A stretch of DNA of 12,630 nt from CAYYEF01 sp964470825 (GCA_964470825.1 CAYYEF010000016.1:1-12630); one strand, 5' to 3'. Positions 1-6,996 are shown, numbered from the stretch's first letter. Made by a program: numbers and translations. The notes: a model not told the origin generated them from the sequence alone.

Positions 1-17
1 GGGGGATGCTGCCATGA
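1..17 (+). CDS. 3' end of an upstream gene (partial)
   Basis: In the frame read from base 3, a TGA stop at 15-17 overlaps the ATG at 14 as ATGA. This is the junction style used repeatedly further down the window, so the edge probably holds the last few codons of a translationally coupled upstream gene. Only four sense codons are visible, so nothing can be said about the product, and the stop could be coincidental. Confidence 0.3.
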
Positions 18-178
18 ATGTTATCATCTTCTGGGGCGTTGGTCTGATGTTCTTGGGGGTTCTGACACTTATGATCAAGATGCTCATGCGCTGGTCATAC
101 GAGGATGGATTCCGCGAGGGCTACAAGCAGGCTTCATACGATGCCGCTTTAATCCAGACGCAGATAAACCACAGGTGA
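14..178 (+). CDS. Small single-pass membrane protein, 54 aa
   Basis: This short ORF begins MNVIIFWGVGL and ends QINHR. Residues about 4-25 form one continuous hydrophobic helix rich in Leu, Ile, Phe and Met, followed by a charged tail (RWSYEDGFREGYKQ) that probably lies on the cytoplasmic face. A G-rich stretch at 1-5 could act as ribosome binding site, and the ATG overlaps an upstream TGA, suggesting translational coupling. The frame is also open to the left edge, so a longer form cannot be excluded. Small one-helix proteins of unknown role are common in phage early regions. I do not recognise a named family. Confidence 0.6.
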   Translation: MNVIIFWGVGLMFLGVLTLMIKMLMRWSYEDGFREGYKQASYDAALIQTQINHR

Positions 179-206
179 ACCGAAACCCCGCAGAATACCA
201 AGACCG

Positions 207-230
207 GCCAGCGTTAGCGTTAGCGTTGGC
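207..230 (+). repeat. Tandem hexamer GCGTTA (three units) with hairpin potential
   Basis: Three consecutive GCGTT(A/G) units occupy 211-228. Bases 207-213 (GCCAGCG) can pair with 224-230 (CGTTGGC), including one G-U pair, around a 10-base loop. The element lies in the 136-base non-coding leader before the Sak4-like gene. It could be a protein binding site or an RNA hairpin in the leader. No function is assigned. Confidence 0.45.
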
Positions 231-255
231 TATCATCCAAAACCTAACAACAGAC

Positions 256-279
256 GACGCGCTTATTTTTTGCGGCGTC
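256..279 (+). promoter_or_regulatory. Possible leader hairpin upstream of the recombination genes
   Basis: GACGC at 256-260 pairs with GCGTC at 275-279. Two further G-C pairs (261-262 with 272-273) extend the stem past a bulged G at 274, with a loop containing a T run. The stem sits 35 bases before the ATG at 315. No T tract follows it, so a rho-independent terminator is not supported. No convincing -10/-35 promoter was found in 179-314. Confidence 0.35.
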
Positions 280-314
280 AAGATTCGCAGTAACAAACCA
301 AAACACAAAACCAA

Positions 315-1199
315 ATGAGCAAACTAAAAGCAAAAGACCCAAGCGCAGCCAGCCCAAGCAAACCGAAAGTATTAATCTACGGACGGCCCGGCGTTGGCAA
401 AACGTGGCAGGCGTTGGATTTCCCATCCTGCTACTACATCGACACCGAGGGCGGGGCAGACCTGTCACACTATACCGACAAGCTCAAAGCAGCAGGAGGC
501 GTCTATATGGGTCCGGAGGATGGCTCTCTTGACTTCCCGACCGTGCTTGAACAGTTCCAGGCGCTCGCAACTGAAAAGCACGGTTTCAAAACCGTTATCG
601 TTGACAGCATCTCAAAACTTTTCAACGTGGCCGTCACAAACGAGGCAGAGCGGTTGGGGGACAAGAACGCATTCGGGGCAGACAAAAAGCCGGCAATCGC
701 ATTTATGCGCCGGCTGGTGGCATGGGTGAACCGTCTCGATATGAACGTCATCTTTATCGCTCACAGCAAAAGCGAGTGGGGTCTTGACGGAAAAGGGGAG
801 CGAACCGAAATCGGACAGACCTTCGATTGCTGGGACAAGTTAGAATACGAACTGCACCTTTGCCTTGAAGTAATCAAGCAAGGCCCATCTCGTTCCGCAA
901 GGGTCCGCAAGTCGCGACTTACCGGATTCCCTGATGGGGAGATGTTCAAATGGACGTATCCAGAATTCGCCCAGCGATACGGTCAAGACATTATCGAGGG
1001 CGTTGTCACAACTCTTGAACTGGCATCTCCGGATCAGGTTGCGGAGATCGAGCGACTTGTCTCAATCGTTAAAATCGAACCTGCAACCATTGATAAATGG
1101 AAGGCGAAGGCCGGTGCAGAAACATTTGCGGAATTCTCCGCTACGCAAGCGGCAGGCGTTATTGCCGCACTTAACAAGCAGATCAACCCTAACAAATAA
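315..1199 (+). CDS. Sak4-like phage recombination ATPase (AAA_24 / RecA-fold), 294 aa
   Basis: A RecA-fold ATPase of the kind phages use for single-strand annealing or strand exchange. A Walker A motif GRPGVGKT is at residues 23-30. A Walker B-type strand VIVDSIS is at 94-100 with Asp97, and a hydrophobic strand ending in His (VIFIAH, 145-150) fits the sensor position. The sequence YIDTEGGADL just after Walker A is typical of the phage nucleotide-binding protein family (PF13479). The length fits that family. The start is ATG 315; its leader is A-rich with no Shine-Dalgarno sequence. The next gene encodes an SSB-like protein, the usual partner of Sak4. The C-terminal 70 residues are helical and may carry partner contacts. 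A generic phage AAA protein is the alternative. Confidence 0.85.
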   Translation: MSKLKAKDPSAASPSKPKVLIYGRPGVGKTWQALDFPSCYYIDTEGGADLSHYTDKLKAAGGVYMGPEDGSLDFPTVLEQFQALATEKHGFKTVIVDSISKLFNVAVTNEAERLGDKNAFGADKKPAIAFMRRLVAWVNRLDMNVIFIAHSKSEWGLDGKGERTEIGQTFDCWDKLEYELHLCLEVIKQGPSRSARVRKSRLTGFPDGEMFKWTYPEFAQRYGQDIIEGVVTTLELASPDQVAEIERLVSIVKIEPATIDKWKAKAGAETFAEFSATQAAGVIAALNKQINPNK

Positions 1200-1203
1200 C
1201 AAA

Positions 1204-1662
1204 ATGCAGTTTAAACCAAAAACAGAAAAAGAGTTGGCAGAGGCGGGATTACTTCAACCGGGCAAATATCCGTTTGAAGTGATCGAGGCGAAGGACACAA
1301 TCTCAAAGGCAAGCGGCAATGACATGATCGCGCTAAAACTGCGCGTGTTTGATGGCGCTCGGCAGCAGATTATTAATGACTATCTGCTTGAGAGTGTGGC
1401 TCACAAGCTGCGCCACGCCTGCGATGTCATGGGGTTGCTGGAAGATTACAATTCTGGCGAACTCAAGGCTGACTCTCTGGTCGGAAAGTCTGGATGGGTC
1501 AAGATTGCCATCAAGAAGGATAAAACAGGGCAGTATAATGACAGCAACGAGGTCAAGGACTACGTTGCCGAGAAGGACGAGAAAGCGGAGTCGCACATCA
1601 AAGCCAAGTCAAACGGCTACGCGCCACAGGTTGACGCGGACGGGGACGATATTCCGTTCTGA
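1204..1662 (+). CDS. DUF669-type, SSB-like single-strand DNA-binding protein, 152 aa
   Basis: The protein has the DUF669 pattern: FxPKTEKELAEAGLLQPGKY at the N-terminus, then an alternating-strand body with YxFEVIEAxD, LKLRVFDG and GKSGWVKIAIKK. It ends in an acidic stretch with the final residues DGDDIPF. Bacterial SSB ends in a nearly identical tip (DDDIPF in E. coli) that docks replication and repair enzymes, so this protein probably coats phage single-stranded DNA and recruits host or phage partners. It follows the Sak4-like ATPase by four bases. The start is ATG 1204, placed by the DUF669-like N-terminus; the frame is open upstream to 934 but that part lies inside the ATPase gene. No Shine-Dalgarno sequence precedes it. 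The binding role is inferred. Confidence 0.8.
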   Translation: MQFKPKTEKELAEAGLLQPGKYPFEVIEAKDTISKASGNDMIALKLRVFDGARQQIINDYLLESVAHKLRHACDVMGLLEDYNSGELKADSLVGKSGWVKIAIKKDKTGQYNDSNEVKDYVAEKDEKAESHIKAKSNGYAPQVDADGDDIPF

Positions 1663-1669
1663 TCTAGTT

Positions 1670-1699
1670 AACCGGGGGCCGCGCATCCAAAAAACGCGG
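1670..1699 (+). repeat. Intergenic hairpin motif, copy 1
   Basis: AACCGGGG at 1670-1677 is followed by a perfect stem CCGCG (1679-1683) / CGCGG (1695-1699) around an 11-base loop that begins CAT and ends in six A. It lies between the SSB-like gene and the AT-rich gene at 1714. The same arrangement recurs at 3150-3177 with an 11-base loop and a swapped outer base pair (C-G here, G-C there). No T tract follows, so it does not look like a simple terminator. Confidence 0.6.
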
Positions 1700-1713
1700 A
1701 CACATAGTCGGAA

Positions 1714-2574
1714 ATGATAAAAATGGTAAGCTATAGAAAATTCTTTGAAACGCTGCACAACTATAAGTTTTTGCACAATGATATTCCTGATGAATCATAT
1801 CTTGATTGCGATGTTGTTTTAACTTGCAGGTTTGCAAAAACAATAGTCCACTTTGATCGAACATATATCTTTAAGGATGGCATAATTTCTGAGCAATCAG
1901 ACTGCTATAGAAATGCAGGAGGAATGTTCCCGTCATTTAAGAAGGAAGATTGCATTGAGTATATTTTATCTGGAGATAAAAAGAAGCTTCGTGCTGATAG
2001 TAGACGTTGCCATATTTACGACGGTGATCTTAACTCAGTGAGGGAAGAGTTTGCAGTGTGGAGGGGAGTAAATGGTGAAAGAGTCCAAGCAAATGTTAAG
2101 AGTGTAATCGTCCAAAACACTCCATATATTTGCCCAAGAACCGGTTCTCCTTGGAGGATGAGCGACAACGAAGATGGGTCTGGGGTTATTTCTTCAAGGG
2201 TCTTTTTGTTTAGGCAAGCTAAAGAGTGCGATGGATGCTGCCTAGAAAGGGATTTTATTGCATGGATGATGTTTAGGCCATTTTCGGAAAAGTCACCAAG
2301 GCAGGTTATGATTGATAAGGCGAAAAACAGCGGCTCAGTGTTTATTTCGTCTGAAATGGTGGAGGCTATAGAAGATGGATATGGATATAATAGAGCATTC
2401 GATTGCTCATCCAGAGACTTCCTTAAAAGGCAAATAGAGGAACAGCATATTATTGCCAAATCAATTTTGCGGCAAGCAAAGCGCAGGTTCGCAATTAAAC
2501 CGCTATCAAGAGCAGAGAAAACATTTTTCTCAATGCACTTGGCAGCATCGCAGATGAAAGCACTACTCAAATGA
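1714..2574 (+). CDS. Hypothetical AT-rich cargo gene, 286 aa
   Basis: I do not recognise this protein. It is soluble, basic and cysteine-rich, with Cys at 32, 38, 64, 80, 99, 140, 172, 175, 176 and 231. CPRTG at 140-144 and CDGCC at 172-176 could form a zinc site, but the other ligands are not obvious. The C-terminal 60 residues are helical and very basic (KSILRQAKRR), which may suit nucleic-acid contact. Base composition departs from the neighbours: 32% GC at 1741-1800 and 35% at 1861-1920, against 57% at 6841-6900. A second ATG at 1723 has GGAA nine bases upstream and may be the true start. It overlaps the next gene by four bases and looks like a recently acquired accessory gene. Confidence 0.7.
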   Translation: MIKMVSYRKFFETLHNYKFLHNDIPDESYLDCDVVLTCRFAKTIVHFDRTYIFKDGIISEQSDCYRNAGGMFPSFKKEDCIEYILSGDKKKLRADSRRCHIYDGDLNSVREEFAVWRGVNGERVQANVKSVIVQNTPYICPRTGSPWRMSDNEDGSGVISSRVFLFRQAKECDGCCLERDFIAWMMFRPFSEKSPRQVMIDKAKNSGSVFISSEMVEAIEDGYGYNRAFDCSSRDFLKRQIEEQHIIAKSILRQAKRRFAIKPLSRAEKTFFSMHLAASQMKALLK

Positions 2575-3143
2575 ACAAACTAGCAATATCATTGGTAAAC
2601 GAGGCTGTTGGCCTTATCGCAAACGGAATTGAATGCTGGACAAAGGCAGGAGAAATCATCGTTACGCTTTTAGACGACGGCATGACAATTCAAGAAATCT
2701 CAGAGAAGTCAGAATATCTCACAGAGGACATTGTCCGCAGATTTGAGCAACTCGGCAGAAAGCAAATCGTCCCTTCTTTGCTTGTGGCCAACTATCCGGC
2801 AGCAAGGAACCTTGTGCGCCTTGGCTACTCAGACCAGAAGAACGCGACCGAGAACGGAGTTGAGCTTCTTGTGATGAACGGAAATAAGGCTGAGACTCTT
2901 AACGTCAGCGTTGAGAACCTGGCACCAAATCAGTGCCGGCAAGTGTTCAACGGAAATTCTATCCGATCTCTTGCGGCTCAACGAGCATACATCGAAGCAA
3001 AAATGCAGGAAGCAAGGATCAGCGATCCAATCGATGTGGTTTCTGAGCCATACCGCATCAGCGGAAAGCGCGTTGTCTTTCAACGTGGTTGCGAACTCAC
3101 TGCGCGCCAAATCGCGCAAATTCTAGCTGACATCGAATCCTAG
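2571..3143 (+). CDS. Hypothetical protein with helical N-terminus, 190 aa
   Basis: No family recognised. Residues about 1-75 are helical and contain a stretch (DDGMTIQEISEKSEY, then LTEDIVRRFEQLGRK) that could form a helix-turn-helix-like unit. The middle is mixed (NYPAARNLVRLGYSDQKNA) and the last third has strand-like segments ending in a helix (ELTARQIAQILADIES). The ATG overlaps the stop of the upstream gene as ATGA, so the two are probably co-translated. Composition is closer to the phage core than its upstream partner. A hairpin motif follows six bases after the stop. DNA binding is possible but unproven. Confidence 0.65.
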   Translation: MNKLAISLVNEAVGLIANGIECWTKAGEIIVTLLDDGMTIQEISEKSEYLTEDIVRRFEQLGRKQIVPSLLVANYPAARNLVRLGYSDQKNATENGVELLVMNGNKAETLNVSVENLAPNQCRQVFNGNSIRSLAAQRAYIEAKMQEARISDPIDVVSEPYRISGKRVVFQRGCELTARQIAQILADIES

Positions 3144-3149
3144 CAAACA

Positions 3150-3177
3150 AACCGGGGCGCGCATGGTTAAAACGCGC
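3150..3177 (+). repeat. Intergenic hairpin motif, copy 2
   Basis: AACCGGGG at 3150-3157 runs into a perfect 5-bp stem GCGCG (3157-3161) / CGCGC (3173-3177) around an 11-base loop starting CAT and ending AAAA. Against copy 1, three blocks are identical (AACCGGGG, CGCGCAT, AAAACGCG) and copy 2 lacks two bases. The outermost pair is swapped but still pairs, which favours a structured RNA. It ends ten bases before the ATG at 3188. Confidence 0.6.
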
Positions 3178-3187
3178 AATATCTATT

Positions 3188-3529
3188 ATGAAAAAATACT
3201 CAAGAATTACCACATGGATTTTGCTTAATGGAGCATTTGCAGCACTTACAATTTACGGCATTCAAGGCAATGTTGGTGCTAGCAGGCTTATTGCATTTAC
3301 AGCAGGTTTCTGTGCTGCTGTGTATTGGTTCACCGCTCTTAATACGGAGCTTACAAATGAAGCAAGGAAGCGTGGTCGTCCAGTTCCAGCTTGGTTGGCT
3401 AATTCAGTAGATTCGGCAATGATTGTTTTGTTTGTTTGGAATGGGTGGTTTGCAGTAGCAATCGCATGGTTGCTCACTTCAATCGCCGAGGGATTTATCT
3501 ATTCCGACAAGAAGGGGGACGCTAAATGA
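3188..3529 (+). CDS. Small multi-pass membrane protein, 113 aa
   Basis: Hydrophobic segments at about 8-25, 32-50 and 74-103 (the last long enough for one long or two short helices) predict three or four membrane passes. A charged loop between the second and third segments contains TNEARKRGRPVPAW, and the tail is YSDKKGDAK. The positive-inside rule puts the loop and the tail in the cytoplasm. Composition is intermediate (42% GC at 3241-3300). No Shine-Dalgarno sequence is visible; the start is close behind hairpin copy 2. It overlaps the next gene by four bases. No enzymatic or lysis signature is seen. Superinfection exclusion or an effect on the host membrane is only a guess from size and context. 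Confidence 0.65.
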   Translation: MKKYSRITTWILLNGAFAALTIYGIQGNVGASRLIAFTAGFCAAVYWFTALNTELTNEARKRGRPVPAWLANSVDSAMIVLFVWNGWFAVAIAWLLTSIAEGFIYSDKKGDAK

Positions 3530-3864
3530 ATGCATTTGAAAAATTGAAAGTTGGCGACCTGGTCATTTTAGAAGGAACACACGATAAAAAGATAATCCAA
3601 ACTGTTTCAAAAGTAACGGCCAAGCAAATTGTTATCGGGCGAGGATTTAGGTTCCGCAGGAAAGATGGGTGCGAGATTGGAAAAGCTGATAGTTGGTATT
3701 CTCACTGGATTAAGGTTCCTACTGAGGCCGAGATTGAGGAAGCACGCGCAGCCACAGAGCGAGCAAGGATGGTTAGTTACATTAAAAACCTAAAGACAGC
3801 AGACATGTCCAATGATAGGCTGCGATCGATCTGCAACGCTATTAAGGGGGAGCTTTCCAAATGA
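3526..3864 (+). CDS. Small basic phage protein with N-terminal beta domain, 112 aa
   Basis: Residues 1-50 alternate strands (KVGDLVILEG, QTVSKVTAKQIVIG, FRFRRKDGCEIG), resembling a small SH3-like barrel. Residues 66-112 are helical and charged (EAEIEEARAATERARM, then IKNLKTADMSNDRLRSICNAI). Small proteins with the pattern V-x-KVT-x-x-QI followed by FRRKDG are frequent in phage early regions and carry no assigned role. AAGGGGG about six bases upstream gives this gene a clear ribosome binding site, unlike the preceding genes. It overlaps the membrane-protein gene before it and the nuclease gene after it, both as ATGA. Confidence 0.7.
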   Translation: MNAFEKLKVGDLVILEGTHDKKIIQTVSKVTAKQIVIGRGFRFRRKDGCEIGKADSWYSHWIKVPTEAEIEEARAATERARMVSYIKNLKTADMSNDRLRSICNAIKGELSK

Positions 3865-4196
3865 GCGTTAACAGCCGAGCAAAAGGATGCGCAGGAGAGC
3901 GAGAATGGCGCGACGTTCTGCGAGAACAAGGCTTCACGGCTCGACGCGGCCAACAATTCGCGGGCGGATCAGATTCGCCGGATGTTATCTGCGAGGAACT
4001 GGCGGCATTGCATCAGGAGGTGAAGCGGGTGCAATCGCTCAACCTCGACAAAGCCTGCGAACAAGCAGACCGCGACGGGGCCGGCAAACATTGGATTGTA
4101 GCGCACCGCAAAAACCGGATGCCGTGGCGCGTGACGATGGGGACGGATTTGTTTTTCGCTCTGCTGCGGGATGGCTTGGAGGGGATCAAGAAATGA
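3861..4196 (+). CDS. PD-(D/E)XK nuclease, Holliday junction resolvase-like, 111 aa
   Basis: A compact single-domain nuclease. An N-terminal acidic helix carries GERE (Glu13, Glu15). A Gly-rich turn then leads to SPDV with Asp41, and EVK at 53-55 supplies the E-x-K pair of the PD-(D/E)XK core. The spacing matches small archaeal-type Hjc or phage resolvase-like nucleases, which cut branched DNA. The length is normal for the family. AAGGGGGAG upstream is a strong ribosome binding site and the ATG overlaps the previous stop. The position near the Sak4-like ATPase and SSB-like protein supports a role in recombination or resolving replication intermediates. A nuclease acting with the downstream helicase-methyltransferase is a less likely alternative. 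Confidence 0.75.
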   Translation: MSVNSRAKGCAGEREWRDVLREQGFTARRGQQFAGGSDSPDVICEELAALHQEVKRVQSLNLDKACEQADRDGAGKHWIVAHRKNRMPWRVTMGTDLFFALLRDGLEGIKK

Positions 4197-4813
4197 AAGA
4201 GCGACCAATTCTATTCTCCGCGCCGATGGTGCGCGCGATCCTGGCCGACCTCAAGGGGCAGACGCGGCGGGAATGCAAAACTCCGATCTGGACGATGCCA
4301 GATGAGATTCCGATGCCCACTGCACCACACCGATATGGCGCCGTCTCTACGTTAAAACCATGCCCATACGGCCAGCCTGGGGATCGGCTGTGGGTGCGCG
4401 AGACGTGGCGCGCTCACGAGCACAACAACGGGATCGATGGCATTCTTTACGCGGCCGATGGGTCTTTTATCCCGATCCAAAACACCCGAGAGGCGGCTGA
4501 ACGCTGGATGGAAGCCCGCAGAGAAGGGAAACGTCCAGGGAACATGAGGCCCTCCATCTTCATGCCCCGCTGGGCTTCGAGGATCACGCTGGAGATCACA
4601 GGCGTTCGAGTTGAGCGGCTGCAATCTATCTCCGAAGATGATTGCCGGTCGGAGGGGTGCGGGACGGAGGAAAACCCGTGGTATGGGGACGGGATGACTC
4701 GGCATCCTTGGATAGACACATATCGACGGCTGTGGAACTCAATCAATGGGGATGGATCGTGGGGTGAGAACCCGTGGGTGTGGGTGGTTGAATTTCGGAG
4801 GGTCGAGAAATGA
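4193..4813 (+). CDS. ASCH/PUA-like phage protein, 206 aa
   Basis: The protein opens with ERPILFSAPMVRAILADLKG followed by QTRR, continues with GQPGDRLWVRETW (60-72) and FMPRWASRITLEITGV (123-138), and ends with LWNSINGDGSW and NPWVWVVEF. This order is typical of a widespread phage family related to ASCH and PUA domains, sometimes labelled morphogenetic without good evidence. The fold suggests RNA or modified-nucleotide binding. The start is ATG 4193, overlapping the nuclease stop and preceded by GGAGGGG. The frame is open further upstream to 3887, but that part lies inside the nuclease gene. Neighbouring methyltransferases make recognition of modified bases an attractive but unproven idea. 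Confidence 0.75.
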   Translation: MKERPILFSAPMVRAILADLKGQTRRECKTPIWTMPDEIPMPTAPHRYGAVSTLKPCPYGQPGDRLWVRETWRAHEHNNGIDGILYAADGSFIPIQNTREAAERWMEARREGKRPGNMRPSIFMPRWASRITLEITGVRVERLQSISEDDCRSEGCGTEENPWYGDGMTRHPWIDTYRRLWNSINGDGSWGENPWVWVVEFRRVEK

Positions 4814-6996
4814 CATACGACGAGTTTATCGCAAGCAAGGTCAAGAAATCGCAGCCATGCGGATTTTCGCCACTTGAAATCAAAGCGCCACTGTTCGACT
4901 GGCAGCGCCACGTTGTGCAATGGGCAATCAGGCAGGGGCGTGCGGCGTTGTTTGAGGATTGCGGGCTTGGCAAGACGTTGCAACAGTTGGAGTGGGCGCG
5001 GCAGGTTGCAGAGCATACTGGCGGGGCCGTTGTTGTCCTGACTCCTCTTGCCGTTGCAAACCAGACGCTAAGTGAGGCGCACAAGTTCGGGATCGACGCA
5101 AGGGTCGTTCGCCAACCAGAGCAGGTTGCGCCGGGGGTCAATATCACGAACTACGAGAAGCTGGATCTTCTGGAAGATTGCGAGTTCTCTGGCGTGGTTC
5201 TTGATGAGTCGTCCATCCTCAAAAACTTCACAGGCAAGACTCGGATCGCTCTGACTGAGAGATTCGCAAATACGCCATATCGCCTTTGCTGCACGGCTAC
5301 ACCGTCGCCCAATGACTATACGGAATTTGGACAGCACGCCGATTTTCTTGGGATTTGCACGCCGGCACAGATGCTTGCGACGTTCTTCATTAACGACACG
5401 TTCAATACTGGAGATTGGCGGCTAAAAAAGCACGCTGAGTCTGAGTTTTGGGCGTGGCTCGGTAGCTGGGCAGCTTGCGTCGGAAAACCGTCTGACATCG
5501 GGTTTGAGGATGACGGATACATACTTCCACGGCTCAAGATGGAGACGATCACAGTGGACGTTGACGAGCGCGCAGCGGATGGCGCGGATGAGCTTTTCAA
5601 GAACGTCACACTGTCAGCAACGACGATGCACAAAGAGTTGCGTGATACTGCGGCAGCGCGTGCGCAAGCGGTTGCTGATATGGTCAACAACTCGGATGAG
5701 CAATGGCTTGTCTGGTGCTATACAAATGTCGAGGAGGACGAGCTAACTCAGCGGATCCCAGACGCGCACGCGATCAGGGGGAGCGACCGTCCAGAACACA
5801 AGGAAAAGCGAATCGCCGGATTCCTCGACGGGTCAATCCGTGTCCTGGTTAGCAAGCCATCCATCTGCGGATATGGGATGAACTTCCAGCGTTGCCGCAA
5901 CGTGGCGTTTGTTGGATTGAATTACTCGTTTGAGGATTTCTATCAGGCGCTGCGGCGGTCATATCGTTTCGGGCAGGATAAGGAAGTGAATGCCTACATC
6001 GTCCAGGCTCGGACCGAGGGCGCAATCCTAAACGTGGTGAAACACAAAATCGAGCAGCACGCTCGGATGCAAGAACAAATGAAAGTCGCGGCACTGGCGC
6101 TGCGCAAAAACGAAAAAACAATCACAATGAAGACAGATATTGAAAAGGCGGATGGCGAAGGGTGGGAGCTTTACCACGGAGACTGTGTGCGGGTCGCAAG
6201 AACCATCGCATCGGACAGCATCGGCATCTCGGTATTCTCACCACCATTTGCCGACCTGTTCACCTATTCGGCGGATGTGCAAGACATGGGAAATTGCGAC
6301 GGCAAAGACGAGTTCGCGAAACAATTCCGATTCCTGATTAATGAGCTGCTGCGGATAATCAAACCGGGACGCATGGCTTGCGTGCATTGCAATGACCTGC
6401 TCAGCACGAAGTGGAAGCACGGAAGGATCGAGTTCCAGGATTTCAGCGGGGATATTGTTCGCGCATTCCGCGAGGCCGGATTCTCGTTCCATTCTCGGAT
6501 CACTATTTGGAAAGATCCGGTCACTGAGATGCAACGGACGAAAGCGCACGGGTTACTTTACAAGACGTTGCTCAATGATTCCTCCTCGTCGCGCATGGGG
6601 TCGCCGGAATATCTGCTGATCTTCAAGAAGCCTGGTGATAACGCAGAGCCGATTCGCCACACAAAGGAATCCTTCAATCTCGATCAGTGGCAGGAATGGG
6701 CCTCGCCGGTCTGGATGACGATTGATCAAGGCAACGTTCTCAACAAGGAACTTGCCAGAGATTCCCACGATGAGCGCCATATCTGCCCGCTTCAACTCGA
6801 TGTCATCGAGCGGGCGCTGGTCATGTGGTCAAACCCTGGCGACCTTGTATTCTCGCCGTTCACCGGAATCGGCAGCGAAGGGTATCAGGCGCTCAGAATG
6901 GATCGCCGGTTTATCGGTAGCGAACTGAAGGAATCGTATTTTCGGCAGGCTTGCGGGTTCCTGGCGGCTGCAAAATCTCAGCTTACGTTGTTCTAA
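4810..6996 (+). CDS. Fusion of SF2/SNF2-type helicase and DNA amino-methyltransferase, 728 aa
   Basis: Residues 1-430 form an SF2 helicase. The Q-like element is DWQRHVV (30-36), motif I is GLGKT (52-56), motif II is DESS (132-135), motif III is TATPS (162-166), and motif VI is QALRRSYRFGQ (379-389), as in SNF2-type ATPases. Residues 440-728 form a methyltransferase. Motif IV is SPPF (477-480), followed later by motif I as VFSPFTGIGSEG (680-691) and an acidic strand FIGSEL (701-706). Motif IV before motif I indicates a beta-class N6-adenine or N4-cytosine enzyme; SPP favours N4-cytosine. GGAGGG precedes the ATG, which overlaps the previous stop. No nuclease domain is fused. The likely job is ATP-driven tracking plus modification of phage DNA. 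The target sequence cannot be read from the protein. Confidence 0.85.
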   Translation: MTYDEFIASKVKKSQPCGFSPLEIKAPLFDWQRHVVQWAIRQGRAALFEDCGLGKTLQQLEWARQVAEHTGGAVVVLTPLAVANQTLSEAHKFGIDARVVRQPEQVAPGVNITNYEKLDLLEDCEFSGVVLDESSILKNFTGKTRIALTERFANTPYRLCCTATPSPNDYTEFGQHADFLGICTPAQMLATFFINDTFNTGDWRLKKHAESEFWAWLGSWAACVGKPSDIGFEDDGYILPRLKMETITVDVDERAADGADELFKNVTLSATTMHKELRDTAAARAQAVADMVNNSDEQWLVWCYTNVEEDELTQRIPDAHAIRGSDRPEHKEKRIAGFLDGSIRVLVSKPSICGYGMNFQRCRNVAFVGLNYSFEDFYQALRRSYRFGQDKEVNAYIVQARTEGAILNVVKHKIEQHARMQEQMKVAALALRKNEKTITMKTDIEKADGEGWELYHGDCVRVARTIASDSIGISVFSPPFADLFTYSADVQDMGNCDGKDEFAKQFRFLINELLRIIKPGRMACVHCNDLLSTKWKHGRIEFQDFSGDIVRAFREAGFSFHSRITIWKDPVTEMQRTKAHGLLYKTLLNDSSSSRMGSPEYLLIFKKPGDNAEPIRHTKESFNLDQWQEWASPVWMTIDQGNVLNKELARDSHDERHICPLQLDVIERALVMWSNPGDLVFSPFTGIGSEGYQALRMDRRFIGSELKESYFRQACGFLAAAKSQLTLF

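Noticed and set aside
252..285. Rho-independent terminator in the leader
   Set aside because: The stem has no T tract after it; the T run is in the loop. The same lack of a T tract argues against terminators at the hairpins near 1679 and 3157.
934..1203. N-terminal extension of the DUF669-type gene by 90 codons
   Set aside because: The added part lies inside the Sak4-like ATPase gene in another frame and is low-complexity Arg/Ser/Leu. The DUF669-like sequence begins at 1204.
2016..2570. 184-codon minus-strand frame opposite the AT-rich gene
   Set aside because: It lies fully antisense to a gene coupled by ATGA to its neighbour. No recognisable domain or ribosome binding site supports it.
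3887..4192. N-terminal extension of the ASCH-like gene by 102 codons
   Set aside because: It would overlap nearly the whole nuclease gene. The family-like start is MKERPILFS at 4193, which has its own ribosome binding site and an ATGA junction.
3861..6996. Complete Type I or III restriction-modification system
   Set aside because: There is no specificity subunit. The small nuclease has resolvase-like proportions and sits beside phage recombination genes, so a resolvase is the simpler reading.
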